Below the pieces are notes generated by a model, which ran no database searches, was not told the DNA's origin, and worked only from the letters and a program-made list of their open reading frames with translations. Source: Bdellovibrionaceae bacterium UBA1609 (GTDB lineage Bacteria > Bdellovibrionota > Bdellovibrionia > Bdellovibrionales > UBA1609). Taken from it: a DNA stretch of 64,000 bases. The stretch spans positions 1 through 64,000 of the forward strand of contig DCMZ01000003.1 of assembly GCA_002321895.1 (NCBI GenBank), read 5' to 3'. The translations under genes were made by a program, and so were the position numbers. Shown here piece after piece: positions 28,201 to 37,432 of the stretch; the first letter of the stretch is position 1; the number at the start of each line of letters is the position of its first letter.

Positions 28201-29049
28201 CAAAACATTGGTGGTGGAAACCCTGGAGATAGCTTTTTAGGGAACTCTTATTTTAAACGATCGACCTTTGAGGGCCGGATCGTAGATAACAGTGATAACA
28301 AACAAATTGAAAATCCATTTATCGATGTTTCCTTTCGCTGGAAGGGTTGGAAGTTAGATCGAGATGAAGCCCTTGAACTCATTGAAGAGATCAACGAAAA
28401 ATATGAGTTTAACTCTCAGACCACTCAAGAGATCTCTAACGGTGTGAATCCAGCCGATAGTATGAGAACCGCTGTTATTAATAACACCGAGTTTTATAAT
28501 ACCGATGCGGTCTATTCCTTTGAGTCTCTGAAACTCTATCGCATCGATGTAAATGTCTACATCTATAGTGATGGAGTGGAGAGTCTACTTGGCATCCCAA
28601 ATGCCAACAATTCGACCACATTAATTGATAACGATAGAATTAAGAATTGGGTTCTTGCCAATGGGCAATGGCGCCGAGGACAGAGCCAAGATCGACGTAA
28701 CATGCTCGCTCAGTGGTTTAAAATCTATCGAAAGAGATATAAACGATACTTGGAAAAAGGCCGTTTAAAAGACGCCTCGGAACAGGCCGCCAATCTAGCT
28801 CGTTTGGCTGAGCAAACGCTGCCTCTTTCAAAGCTTGTTGAACTTGTGGGTGGTAAAAACAACATCTATGTGCGCTCAACGATCAATGGTTTCAGAGAAG
28901 GGGCTGAGGATGCAGAACAGCAACTGTTTTCTAATAGTATCGGTCGCTTTGGCTCACGGCAAAGAAGCGGGCCTATGCAGGCCATCCAACAGACCCTGGG
29001 CATGACAGAATCCGAATTTTACTTCTACTGGTTACTGGGGCAATTCTAA
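25240..29049 (+). CDS. Very large exported protein of unknown function
   Basis: 1,269 aa with a Sec signal peptide (MRVLLVIFTLFSIPLWA, cleavage after residue 17). No recognised domain. Seen: a mostly alpha/beta N-terminal half, a Glu-rich coiled coil at about 620-740, and a Trp/Tyr-rich C-terminal half (KWKDRKVNFGLLWWRW and similar). Few Cys, no obvious repeats. ATG 25240 is chosen because it begins the signal peptide; a TTG two codons earlier is less likely. The protease gene that follows begins 11 bases on, so both are probably one operon and may work together outside the inner membrane. Confidence 0.7.
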   Translation: MRVLLVIFTLFSIPLWAGPYDNAPGLIPNVQVRRAATDLFYNGRIISPLEAEQLQIDISTIDPNPNTNLWHPQGEFTSPIYDIVNAPIAIQPNDTVTFVSKILSASGFKRDVIETADGKKYRVLFSPRVHNILLRKKLLEKLGYFIPPVKYMPKLKIRFPLPSQAQEFLKEFGDSFLGVPNRWATNIKKVSVPPKIEDVEEQVRLGVDRERAIENLTKLVWDIDLDRSEDGKTIELQDMIILPEADIMDDLSLGFLDAEFNGGRRMLTSLLLPYALTDVAESVNKLSCQPGRIINDGILLPYTLDPNGQIKPSMDDAKWIMRRIAKLDRSQWKDVVAAANYPEPVAQIMVEKLICRRNWLTKQFLPNETDPIKYNLDQNHESGFLKEGILTRNTKSVEGTDDAEFVDWWEGYGSRFSFGPDESPLSLSEVLAFGRSRVYSQGLYNLVDTANREIGLNSEKRNEDDAFRNQQKLAEEQFKEFLETGEFKKPKLSTWTTPLYNANLIVTRDVVIGSYLGTDNMVQLADTIGVSAGAGVFVGVNGGPDKTIIGGSTRGNYVVRYTHLKPIASIKAALKEPISNLAVPLSMRQAANELENLMGEGLKNGIDDQVGTALTASDEHIRLQEAQETIAHLGGCTPENISDYKELLRRRALAPLLSQKDQLEKQISESENEEDRALLERDLNQVLSQIEATQNREFPDLSAEDCQEKLAGLNSDLPILEENLQVKREQIIPQVRRNKASNVLDLFRENLGVGESFIISHGLSGSLGLNGTYTMDGKNAAMLRLEESITDLSRLHIMRKDEDTIQIYKSGALFDAFGLVFSFRFMSYPVFSLAPRWSSSIDMFEAQNQTEFFEIKLTEDFQDVDEFISQASALYAVLKSQDTDLLSDIQPPVTVGHKWKDRKVNFGLLWWRWMNQSTFDRLSITDGKQTPTNQSAIEENPRVEPEYPKANYFRRSIGTRSGSNYEEMAYDVFNAILAENDVNDIAIQNIGGGNPGDSFLGNSYFKRSTFEGRIVDNSDNKQIENPFIDVSFRWKGWKLDRDEALELIEEINEKYEFNSQTTQEISNGVNPADSMRTAVINNTEFYNTDAVYSFESLKLYRIDVNVYIYSDGVESLLGIPNANNSTTLIDNDRIKNWVLANGQWRRGQSQDRRNMLAQWFKIYRKRYKRYLEKGRLKDASEQAANLARLAEQTLPLSKLVELVGGKNNIYVRSTINGFREGAEDAEQQLFSNSIGRFGSRQRSGPMQAIQQTLGMTESEFYFYWLLGQF

Positions 29050-29060
29050 TGGGAATAACT

Positions 29061-32000
29061 ATGAAACAAATTATTCTATCTCTATTACTCGCGACTTTTA
29101 CTGGCATGGGCCTGCAAACCCATCCGGAGGACCCGCAGTTAACTTACGAACAATCAGTATTTCTGTTTGAAACAAAAGACCCACTCAGTTTTTCTCAAAT
29201 GGAGCGACTTAAAAAGATTAACGGTGTGAAGTCATTGAAGCTATTTAGCTCCAGACTCAACTCCCCTTTCTTTAAGAAATTCTACAGAGTCACCACTTCG
29301 GTTCATAATGAAAGCATCATTTCTATTGTGGAAAAACTTGTTGATGTTGTGTATATCGAACGCCCCCAACCCGTCACTGCCTTTACTGTGATCCCCGGTG
29401 AGTCGGGTTTAACTAATGATCCCTATTCTCGTCACCAATGGGGCCTGAGCCAAACTGGGCAAATCATAATTGAAGATAAAAATCAGTACGAACAATTTCA
29501 AATGAAACCACGGTCGACAGATCGCGATGGACAAAGCGTAAAAGACGATATTGGTGCTGAAGTCATCGATCAAAGGAATTTGGACGAACAGTTCCAACGC
29601 GATGTCATTGTGGCTGTTTTAGATTCAGGTGTGGACTATCTGCACGAAGATCTTTCAGATAACATATTACGTAACCGCAAGAAAGTCGAAGGATCTGACG
29701 AATGGGAGTTCAATGAATGTGATGAGCGAGGACGACCCAGAGGCGGTATTCGCCCTCCAACGGATGACTTAGAGCTTCCCGAAGGAAACGGGTTCCCAGG
29801 GGATTGTGTGGGTTGGAACTTTGTCGACGAAAACAAATCTCATAAACCGGAAGACACGACAGGACATGGCACCCACGTTGCGGGTATCATTGCTGCGGTT
29901 AAAAATAACAATCTCGGAGTGGCTGGATTTTCCAATCGGATTAAAATTCTTCCAGTTAAAGTATTGAAAGTACAAAACTCAGGGCGTAACCCACGTCGAC
30001 GTCGAGGTACACAGCAAGAAACTCCAGGCTCCTACATTGATCGTGTGGCGGCTGGAATTGATTACGCCCTCTTGCGTGGAGCAGATGTCATAAATATGAG
30101 TTACGGTTGGACCCCAAAATCTAATAACAACGCTCGATCCTTTGAAGAGATCATGCGTATCGTTGCCGAGTCCGACACGGTATTTGTAGCTGGAGCAGGA
30201 AATAACAACCATAATGTTCCTATTTTTCCTTGCTCCTACCCAGGAGTGATCTGTGCAGGAAGCATTGACATCGATGGAGAGGTTTCTAAGTTCTCCAACT
30301 ACGGCAGTCATGTGGATTTTCTAGCCCCGGGCCAGGAGGTCATCAGCCTGTTTGCTAATGGAGTGCCGGAAACTAAATACCCTAGCTCCTTTGACGTCGC
30401 TGGACTCGGTCGGAAATCCGGAACCAGCCAATCGGCTCCCTTCATTTCAGGGATTGCAGCAGTGTTAAAAGGATTGAACCCAGATATTAAACCATCGGAG
30501 GTTTACGCCCGCCTGGCTGTATCGTCCTATGAGCCTAAGGACCGAGATAAAAACACTATTGGTGGAATCGTTAAATTAGACCAAGCCATTGACGCTACTC
30601 CTCAAGTTTATGTTCAGCCTGTTTTAAAAGGTAACAATTTAGTTGAAACTAAAACTGTGGAACAGGCGGCTGAGTTTAAAATTCTGGTCCCTTTTAAAAA
30701 CTTTTGGTTACCGACAACAGAGCCCACGCTTGTAAAGATTAGTACGGACACTCCGGGCATTGCTATTGCTGAACCAGAAATCTCCTTACCGGCCATGGAA
30801 AGTGGAAGCGCTGTGGAAGTGGAGATCATCGGGCAAGCGGAGTCCATGAACTCAGAATCTCATTTGCAGCTTGAGTTCACCATTGGTGAGAATAAGTTCA
30901 CTCGCGAATATGTTCTCTTTAACGGCGATCAAAATGTTGCTGGATCTGTAGAATGGGACATCGAAGACAGTGAAAACTTCTATCAAGTGATTCAAAACAA
31001 TCTTCGAACGGGTCGTTCTCCTATAAATACGGCTTACAGTCCAAAGGGACGATTTGCACAGCCCCTTTACTACTTATATGAAACCCCCGCGGATAAAATG
31101 ATCTATCACTTTTTCCAGCCGTCCACTTCCGGTGGGCCAGCGTTGGAGAAACTCAGAACCGTTGAAATCCCATTTGCCTCTGCCGAGTTTTTTATACAAC
31201 GGCGAGATTTAAATGGAAACGGTCAGTTGGATTTACTCATAGGTACCATTCGCCGTGAAACTGACGAAAACGGAAACGCCAATGTGGCTCTCCAGTTCTC
31301 TTACTATGATCACCAACTGAATGATCTCTACCCCAACAATCATATGGAAGTTATGGATAAGAGCCTTGGTTTACCTAACGCTCAGAATATTAGTATTTTG
31401 AGGTTGCAACACTCCATCATAGATAACTTTGCCTCTATCGTATTTGTTGACCAAGGGCCACTTCCCCAGGTGGATCCGGGTGCTATTCCCGATTCGGTGG
31501 GTGGAGAAATTCCAGAAGTGGATCATGATCCCGATCCATTTAACCTCAGCATTGCGGGCATAAGAAACCGACTCTACTACTACGAGCCCATCGAGTCTGA
31601 TGGCCGGGTAAAGCTGCAAAAGCGTAGTTTTATCGACTATCAATTCGATGACAAAGTCAGAGAATTAGCTCGACCTTATTTTCCTGCGGGAACTACAATT
31701 AACTTTGATGATGATATTGAGTTAGTCACAGCCATTCATCAAACTCAGGACCAGATTTCGAACAACCAGCTTTCCCTAGTTATCAGCATGAATGAATCCA
31801 CACCTCGTAACTGCCAAGAGGGAGTTCCATTGTCCTGCGGCCCCTACGACACCTATTTTTCATTGATCGTTGATGGTACCAGTCTTCAAACTCGCCAGTT
31901 TGGCAGTGAAGAGTTAAAGCTCTCTGAGTACGGTCGCTATCTCACAGATAGATTTAATCGTGCCATTGATATAGATGGGAATCGAGTTTTGGATCTCAAC

Positions 32001-32609
32001 GGTCAAACTCCCGTCACCCGTATTCTATCAGATCGCGTGGAAACAGAGAGTTCTTCTGCGTTTTATCAACTGTCAGAAGATCGCATGACTTTAAGCAATG
32101 TTTTTGTAGATGCCAGTCAGCCGGAGAGGCCGCATCAATCCACTGAAGTTCGGCTGGACGAACAGGAAGAGCGCATTGAGCAGTACTTTGCAAGTTTTGA
32201 AAAGGGCAATGATTTTTTCTCACTGGCTCGTTCTAAAAATGACATCTACGTAGTCACGGCAAATTCTGAGAGCAATGAAATTGTTCAGTCCAAAGTGAAA
32301 GTCGTGGCCAGTGATTTCTTACCAGGGCATTTATCCGTGGAGACTTTTGTTTCACTTATTGTAGATGTACGTGGCAGTTTAAGCGCCGGTCTCTACAAAA
32401 ACTCGACGGCCATTTACCAAAACTTATTCCAATCTATTGTGTTGGAAAGTGATGGCGTGCACTTCCCAATTGGTCTGAATCGCGTTTTTGATCCTTCTTG
32501 TACAGAACTCAATCCCGTACAAATTGATGCGGGGGCCTCTTATTTCAGTCTTTTCTGCCGACGAGGAGAGACCTACAAAATTGAGCTATTCCCCATGCGG
32601 GTTGACTAG
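29061..32609 (+). CDS. Subtilisin-like (S8) serine protease with long C-terminal extension
   Basis: 1,182-aa exported peptidase. Signal peptide (MKQIILSLLLATFTG...), a propeptide-like region (about 20-120, ending near VDVVYIERPQP), then the S8 catalytic domain with Asp188 (VAVLDSGVDY), His269 (TGHGTHVAGI) and Ser456 (SGTSQSAPFISG), complete and in the usual order. About 650 residues after the catalytic domain are beta-rich and unrecognised. ATG 29061 is preferred over ATG 29049 because GGGA precedes it at good distance. Likely acts in periplasm or outside; substrate unknown. Follows the giant exported protein by 11 bases. Confidence 0.92.
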   Translation: MKQIILSLLLATFTGMGLQTHPEDPQLTYEQSVFLFETKDPLSFSQMERLKKINGVKSLKLFSSRLNSPFFKKFYRVTTSVHNESIISIVEKLVDVVYIERPQPVTAFTVIPGESGLTNDPYSRHQWGLSQTGQIIIEDKNQYEQFQMKPRSTDRDGQSVKDDIGAEVIDQRNLDEQFQRDVIVAVLDSGVDYLHEDLSDNILRNRKKVEGSDEWEFNECDERGRPRGGIRPPTDDLELPEGNGFPGDCVGWNFVDENKSHKPEDTTGHGTHVAGIIAAVKNNNLGVAGFSNRIKILPVKVLKVQNSGRNPRRRRGTQQETPGSYIDRVAAGIDYALLRGADVINMSYGWTPKSNNNARSFEEIMRIVAESDTVFVAGAGNNNHNVPIFPCSYPGVICAGSIDIDGEVSKFSNYGSHVDFLAPGQEVISLFANGVPETKYPSSFDVAGLGRKSGTSQSAPFISGIAAVLKGLNPDIKPSEVYARLAVSSYEPKDRDKNTIGGIVKLDQAIDATPQVYVQPVLKGNNLVETKTVEQAAEFKILVPFKNFWLPTTEPTLVKISTDTPGIAIAEPEISLPAMESGSAVEVEIIGQAESMNSESHLQLEFTIGENKFTREYVLFNGDQNVAGSVEWDIEDSENFYQVIQNNLRTGRSPINTAYSPKGRFAQPLYYLYETPADKMIYHFFQPSTSGGPALEKLRTVEIPFASAEFFIQRRDLNGNGQLDLLIGTIRRETDENGNANVALQFSYYDHQLNDLYPNNHMEVMDKSLGLPNAQNISILRLQHSIIDNFASIVFVDQGPLPQVDPGAIPDSVGGEIPEVDHDPDPFNLSIAGIRNRLYYYEPIESDGRVKLQKRSFIDYQFDDKVRELARPYFPAGTTINFDDDIELVTAIHQTQDQISNNQLSLVISMNESTPRNCQEGVPLSCGPYDTYFSLIVDGTSLQTRQFGSEELKLSEYGRYLTDRFNRAIDIDGNRVLDLNGQTPVTRILSDRVETESSSAFYQLSEDRMTLSNVFVDASQPERPHQSTEVRLDEQEERIEQYFASFEKGNDFFSLARSKNDIYVVTANSESNEIVQSKVKVVASDFLPGHLSVETFVSLIVDVRGSLSAGLYKNSTAIYQNLFQSIVLESDGVHFPIGLNRVFDPSCTELNPVQIDAGASYFSLFCRRGETYKIELFPMRVD

Positions 32610-32636
32610 TCCACCCAATCCATCGAGAATAAGGGC

Positions 32637-33497
32637 ATGAAAGCTCTTATTATCGGTGGAAATCGATTTTTTGGATTACGACTCGCCAAGCTTCTTGTAG
32701 ATGAAGGTCACCCTGTGACCCTTCTTAATCGTGGTAATCACGATGATGGCTTAGGCGATAAGGTGGATCGGATCCGATGCGAAAGAAATAACCTCACCGA
32801 ATTTCGTGAAGCTGTTGAAGAGCTAGAATTTGACGTTGTATTTGATCAAGTCTGTTATGATTATGAACAAGCCAAAAATACCTGCGAGATTTTAAAAGGT
32901 AAAACCAATAAACTCGTGTTCACCTCTACGGTGTCCGTATATGGCCTCGGAAATGGGATTTCTGAGACGGACTTCAACCCTTACACCTACCAGTTCGACA
33001 AAAAAGTGAGTCGAGACGAAGACTATGGTGAGGCCAAGCGCCAAGCGGAAGTGGCCTATTTTAAGTATGCCGATTTCCCCGTAGTGGCAGCTCGCATGCC
33101 CATCGTCATTGGCCAAGATGACTACACGGGTCGCTTTGCTTTCCACATCGAACACATCCTGAATAACGAACCCATATTTTTTAAAAACTTAGATGCAAGA
33201 TTATCTCTGATTCGTTCCGACTTAGCGGCTGAGCTTTTATTAAGGCTAGCCATTATAGACTTTCAAGGACCAATAAACTTGGCCTGTAGCGATCCTTTGT
33301 CCCTTATAGAATATATGAACCTCATCGAGGATCAGCTGGATAAAAAAATGATTTTAAGTGAGGTGGACAAAGAAGAAGTATTGTCGCCTTGGGGGGTGCC
33401 AGAGTCTTGGACCGTGGATCTTACAAAGGCACGCTCTTTAAAGCTGCCCTGCCCGGCCATTAAGGACCTCTTTATTGAGGCCTTACCCGATCTTTAA
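32637..33497 (+). CDS. NAD-dependent epimerase/dehydratase family protein (extended SDR)
   Basis: 286 aa. Rossmann start with GGNRFFG (the extended-SDR glycine pattern), a strand ending LLNRG, FTSTVSVYG, and YGEAKRQAE as the YxxxK-type active site. C-terminal part fits an NDP-sugar or related substrate domain but the substrate is undefined. Soluble. Starts 27 bases after the protease gene with AAGG upstream; ends 3 bases from the converging exbD. Confidence 0.88.
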   Translation: MKALIIGGNRFFGLRLAKLLVDEGHPVTLLNRGNHDDGLGDKVDRIRCERNNLTEFREAVEELEFDVVFDQVCYDYEQAKNTCEILKGKTNKLVFTSTVSVYGLGNGISETDFNPYTYQFDKKVSRDEDYGEAKRQAEVAYFKYADFPVVAARMPIVIGQDDYTGRFAFHIEHILNNEPIFFKNLDARLSLIRSDLAAELLLRLAIIDFQGPINLACSDPLSLIEYMNLIEDQLDKKMILSEVDKEEVLSPWGVPESWTVDLTKARSLKLPCPAIKDLFIEALPDL

Positions 33498-33500
33498 AGA

Positions 33501-33908
33501 TTATTTTTTATCAATGGTAATGGCAAATTTCTTAACTCCGCCGGATTTAACTGCATCGATGATGGATACCACAGTGCCATGTGGGACATTCTTATCCGCA
33601 GAAATAATCGCCTGACTATTGGGAGCCTGGGCCGAAAGTTTTTCTGATTCAGACTTAACGCCTTCTGAATCAGTGACCGTTCCGTTCAAACGAATTTCTC
33701 CATTGGAAGAAATGGAAATATTTAGCTTAGAAGGTGTGGAGTCCTCGCCAGAGGCCGCCTCTGGCAGATTCACATTAATACTTGGTTTCATAATAAGTGG
33801 CGTTGTGACCATAAAGATAATCAGTACAACCAGAATAATATCCACAAAAGGAACAATGTTGATTTCCGCAATCGGGTCATCTTCCTCACCTGAAATCTTT
33901 GCTCCCAT
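33501..33908 (-). CDS. exbD: ExbD/TolR-family biopolymer transport protein
   Basis: 135 aa. N-terminal cytoplasmic stretch, one TM segment (about 20-42) with the conserved INIVPFVDIILVVLIIFM whose Asp carries protons, then a periplasmic domain ending in the typical GVKKFAITID. With ExbB it forms the ion-driven motor that energises TonB- or Tol-type proteins. ATG 33908 (AAAGGTGGGG upstream) is chosen over GTG 33920. The start overlaps the exbB end by none or one base, so the pair is coupled. Confidence 0.93.
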   Translation of the reverse strand: MGAKISGEEDDPIAEINIVPFVDIILVVLIIFMVTTPLIMKPSINVNLPEAASGEDSTPSKLNISISSNGEIRLNGTVTDSEGVKSESEKLSAQAPNSQAIISADKNVPHGTVVSIIDAVKSGGVKKFAITIDKK

Positions 33909-33909
33909 T

Positions 33910-34542
33910 TTAAGCCCCACCTTTCATTGATTTGGCATAAGCTAAACAGAGCTCTTTCACACTTTCCAGATTTTGCATAATACGCTTCACTTGTTTTTGA
34001 TAGGAGTTAAAGGCGATCACCGCCGGAATGGCTACCAGAAGACCTACTGCTGTAGCCACAAGCGCTTTTGAAATTCCAATCATAACGGCAGAGGCATCAC
34101 CTTGTGACGTTGCAAGCCCACGAAAGGCATCCATAATTCCAAACACTGTTCCCAAAAGACCAATAAATGGTGCGTTTGATCCGACAGTGGCTAAAAAGTT
34201 TAGAAACTTCTCTAGCTTTGGTCGCTCAGTGAGAGCATAAGACGAAAATACTTCTTCTAGCCCATCGACGCCTCGATCTTTTACATGTCTCAATCCATAA
34301 GAAAGCGCCCGACCCTCTACAGAATCCAAATCTCGACTCACTTTCTCAATTTCGCCTAAATCATTGGTCTGCAATATTTCCTGAACTCGACCTCTCATTT
34401 TTAAACTGTGCTCGCTGACAGATTTTAAAGCAAAAAACCTTTCTACGATGAATGCGACACTAAAAACACTAAGTAGGATTAATATGACAAGAGTGACCTC
34501 GTGTCCCATTTGAGCAATGACAAAAAACTGGTCCGTAAGCAT
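33910..34542 (-). CDS. exbB: ExbB/TolQ/MotA-family proton channel protein
   Basis: 210 aa, three TM segments (about 15-37, 118-140, 160-182) with the family phrases FLATVGSNAPFIGLLGTVFGIM and ALVATAVGLLVAIPAVIAFN. Forms the channel with ExbD. ATG 34542 has AAAGGGAA upstream and gives a protein of usual length; a start at 34614 would add a basic non-conserved piece. Whether it energises TonB or Tol/gliding-type partners cannot be told; a TonB-type protein is encoded 21 kb away (55603). Confidence 0.93.
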   Translation of the reverse strand: MLTDQFFVIAQMGHEVTLVILILLSVFSVAFIVERFFALKSVSEHSLKMRGRVQEILQTNDLGEIEKVSRDLDSVEGRALSYGLRHVKDRGVDGLEEVFSSYALTERPKLEKFLNFLATVGSNAPFIGLLGTVFGIMDAFRGLATSQGDASAVMIGISKALVATAVGLLVAIPAVIAFNSYQKQVKRIMQNLESVKELCLAYAKSMKGGA

Positions 34543-34679
34543 GATTGGTTCCCTTTCTCGTTCAGGTCCTTTAAGGCAGTAAAGATTATCTCGTCGCACA
34601 TGAAGGATGGTCAAGGTGACCTATAACAATTCAGTAAGTTAGACCTTTACTGATACTTTAATGGCAGAGACAATTAGGT

Positions 34680-36512
34680 ATGACGCGACAGTTTTTTCAA
34701 TTCCTACTCAACCTCAGTCTGGGTTTACTCATCTCTGGATGTGGACTGGCTCGACAGGAAAAGCCTTCAGTTATTGTTGTAGCCGTTGATTTTCTAGGTT
34801 TTGATCAGACCTCTTGCGACTCTAATATAGGTGGGAATGGTGGATTTTCTCAATTGTGTGAAGGTGCTGTACGGTTCACCCACGCCTACACTCCTTCCAC
34901 TATGTCTAATGCGTCCATAGCAAGCATTCTTACCGGACTATATCCCACAGAACATAAGGTCTGGCACAACGGCAAAAAATTTCTATCCGGCAACTCTTTC
35001 ACGGTAGCGGAAGCGGCCATTGAAAAAGGTTATAACACAGCGTTTTTTTCTGGAGGCCCTCCTGTTTATAGCAAATCGGGGATCCATCAAGGATTTGAAG
35101 TCTTCAACGATTCCGTCAATGTAGAACTGAATCACTTTTATAGACCCGCAAAGGAAAACTTCCAGCTACTTTTAAACTGGGTGGACTCAGAAGCCTACAA
35201 AGAGCCTTTTTTCAGCATGGTCTATTTAGCTGATTTACAATTTCCAGATATAACCACCACAGATGCCTCCAATGAAATTCGTAGCCGTACCCGACAAAGC
35301 CAAGTGGCGGAAGTGGATGAATCACTTGGCTTTCTATTTAAAGAGCTGAAAAAACGCAATCGATGGAAATCAACTTATATCGTATTAGTGGGACTGAATG
35401 GATCTCCGGACACAATAGCTTCTAAAGAGAATCCAGCCTACTCTCTAAAAACCAAAGACACACTTGTCTCCTTATTTATTAAACCACCACAGAAGCCACG
35501 CGACCTACCCATCAATTGGACCATTGATAGCAATGTTTCTTTGGTGGATTTGGGCATTACTCTTTTTGATATCTTGGAAAGCACTCAAAAGAATGGATCG
35601 GAAACCTCATTTGAAGTCACCTCACTACTGCCCGTGCTAAATAAACCCACAACCACTTGGAGTGAGGATCGTATTATCGTCACCGAATCCGCTTGGCCAC
35701 AATGGCGTGGTATCTCGGAGTCCCGGTTTGCCGTTAGAAAAGGGCATTATTTGGTGCTCTATGATCAAGAATTGAAGGTTTACAATACGCTGATAGATCG
35801 AAAAGAATCAAACCCTCTGGCCCTAAATGAGCCTCTTTCAAAAGAGCTGGTAAAAGAGATTGAAGGTTTTTTTCAAAAAATTGGAGTGGCGAAATGGAGT
35901 CCTCCAGATCAACAGATAATAGATAAGCTCTTCGTAGGACGGCAAATCTTCTCAAAGAAAGTTTATGGTAAGCTCGTCAAAGATGCTTTAAAGCTCTCTA
36001 AACAACGCTATTGGGACGACCAGCTGGCCGGATGGATCGCTCGATACTTTATGGTATCCGATCGCTGGAAGGCCATGGGCTCGCTGGGCAAAAAGGTGTA
36101 CAAGCCTTTATGGATTTATGTAGCTAACAGAAACCTAGGTCGCTCAGCGAAGCCACCTCAAAAGGGCTGTTCTAAATATTTTAGCCCCAACGAACGCAAC
36201 TTTGTTCGACCAAAACCTTCGGAATGTGATGATTCCTTATTTATTTCTACGCTTCAATGGACCCTTGCTAAAAAACAACAAGACAGAGATCAGTATTTCG
36301 AAAAATTCTGGCGCTCCTATAGGCAGCTCCGCCTAGAACAGAGGATCGCAGCCGCCAACTACAAAAACGACTTACGCTGGGATGTTTTCGTTAACCGCCC
36401 CACAGCACCCACTTACACGGAACTATACCTCTCTTTGCCACGCAATAAACCCTTTCGGGATCTTCTGGATGCCCGAGTTGCTAAATATATAAAAGACGCT
36501 CAAATCTTTTAA
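34680..36512 (+). CDS. Sulfatase-fold lipoprotein with degenerate active site
   Basis: 610 aa, lipoprotein signal peptide with Cys21 (GLLISGC). The alkaline-phosphatase/sulfatase fold shows in VVAVDFLGFD near the start, YTPSTMSNASIASILTGLYP, the strand FFSMVYLADLQFP, and VSLFIKPP...LVDLGITLFDIL. The nucleophile Cys/Ser-Pro-Ser-Arg motif is absent. The DxH of FLFLHYxDPH is DLQ and the SDHG loop is GLNG, so the metal-binding His/Asp are lost. Probably a non-catalytic binding protein, or one with changed chemistry. About 250 C-terminal residues are basic, aromatic and unmatched. Diverges from exbB. Confidence 0.65.
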   Translation: MTRQFFQFLLNLSLGLLISGCGLARQEKPSVIVVAVDFLGFDQTSCDSNIGGNGGFSQLCEGAVRFTHAYTPSTMSNASIASILTGLYPTEHKVWHNGKKFLSGNSFTVAEAAIEKGYNTAFFSGGPPVYSKSGIHQGFEVFNDSVNVELNHFYRPAKENFQLLLNWVDSEAYKEPFFSMVYLADLQFPDITTTDASNEIRSRTRQSQVAEVDESLGFLFKELKKRNRWKSTYIVLVGLNGSPDTIASKENPAYSLKTKDTLVSLFIKPPQKPRDLPINWTIDSNVSLVDLGITLFDILESTQKNGSETSFEVTSLLPVLNKPTTTWSEDRIIVTESAWPQWRGISESRFAVRKGHYLVLYDQELKVYNTLIDRKESNPLALNEPLSKELVKEIEGFFQKIGVAKWSPPDQQIIDKLFVGRQIFSKKVYGKLVKDALKLSKQRYWDDQLAGWIARYFMVSDRWKAMGSLGKKVYKPLWIYVANRNLGRSAKPPQKGCSKYFSPNERNFVRPKPSECDDSLFISTLQWTLAKKQQDRDQYFEKFWRSYRQLRLEQRIAAANYKNDLRWDVFVNRPTAPTYTELYLSLPRNKPFRDLLDARVAKYIKDAQIF

Positions 36513-36590
36513 GTTTCCTACGATAGGTAATTTTCAAATGAGACGTTCAGAAATTATCTCCAGAACTTAAAGTCTAGAATCGTTTAGATA

Positions 36591-36616
36591 AAAAAAAGGC
36601 CGACGTTATGTCGGCC
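36591..36616 (-). terminator. Terminator of the Tyr/Asp-rich lipoprotein gene
   Basis: On the minus strand GGCCGAC, loop ATAAC, GTCGGCC (36616-36598), then seven Us (36597-36591). Confidence 0.9.
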
Positions 36617-36649
36617 TCTCTTCAATTCTAAGTGCTTAGCAATTAAGAA

Positions 36650-37387
36650 TTACTGCATAAGTAGGTTCGCGATTTCAGACATGTGCTCTGGAGTCACGTT
36701 GTTCTTGTCAGCAGCGATTGCAAGAGCGTCTTCGAAAGCACTTTCGTCACCGTTGATTCGTGCTTCGATAGCAGAAGTAAACTCAGAGTAAGTTTGACCA
36801 AGGATTTCCTTAGCGAACTCATCGTAGTCAGCGTTTGTCATTGCATCTTTGTCAGCTTTAGCTAGAGATACAGCAACTTTAGCGATTTCAGCAGATCTGT
36901 CCTGAGAAAGACCGAACTCAGAAGTAAGAACTTCAGTCGCCTTTTCAACTTCAAGAGCTTCGATAAGAGCAGCCGCTTTCATTCTGTCGTGGTTGTTCAT
37001 AGCTGTTTGAGAGAATTGGATACCAGTCCAGTAATCTTCGTAAAGGTTTCCGCCTAATGGAGTTAGGTCATAGAAGAAGTTGTCCGCATAATCAGCTAGA
37101 TAATAATAGATGTCTTCACCTGGGTTGTAATAACGTACGTCATAAGCATCATAAGTACCGTAGTCGTAGTCATAAACAACAATGTAGTCATCTTGACGAG
37201 TGTTCGTCTTAACAAGCTCTACATCGTAACCAAGATCTACATTTAGTCTGTAGACAAAGTCTTTAGCAATCTCAGAGTGTGAGAAGTAAGTACCACCAGT
37301 GCTGACGCCACCGCCACCACCGCCGCCGCAGGCAGCCATAGTTAATGCCGTCACAGTTAATGCGAGAGTCGATAAAAGTTTTTTCAT
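36650..37387 (-). CDS. Poly-Gly, Tyr/Asp-rich lipoprotein
   Basis: 245 aa. Lipoprotein signal peptide (MKKLLSTLALTVTALTMAAC) directly followed by seven Gly and then Val-Ser. Residues about 60-115 are packed with Tyr and Asp (VVYDYDYGTYDAYD, YYYLADYADNFFYD). The C-terminal half is helical and Ala/Glu-rich. Codon choice looks strongly biased, ribosome site AAAAGGGGAAAA is strong and a perfect terminator follows, all hinting at high expression. ATG 37387 starts the signal peptide. Function unknown. Confidence 0.8.
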   Translation of the reverse strand: MKKLLSTLALTVTALTMAACGGGGGGGVSTGGTYFSHSEIAKDFVYRLNVDLGYDVELVKTNTRQDDYIVVYDYDYGTYDAYDVRYYNPGEDIYYYLADYADNFFYDLTPLGGNLYEDYWTGIQFSQTAMNNHDRMKAAALIEALEVEKATEVLTSEFGLSQDRSAEIAKVAVSLAKADKDAMTNADYDEFAKEILGQTYSEFTSAIEARINGDESAFEDALAIAADKNNVTPEHMSEIANLLMQ

Positions 37388-37432
37388 GATTTTCCCCTTT
37401 TTGGTTTTTTCGTTTCCGTCACTCCCACTCAT

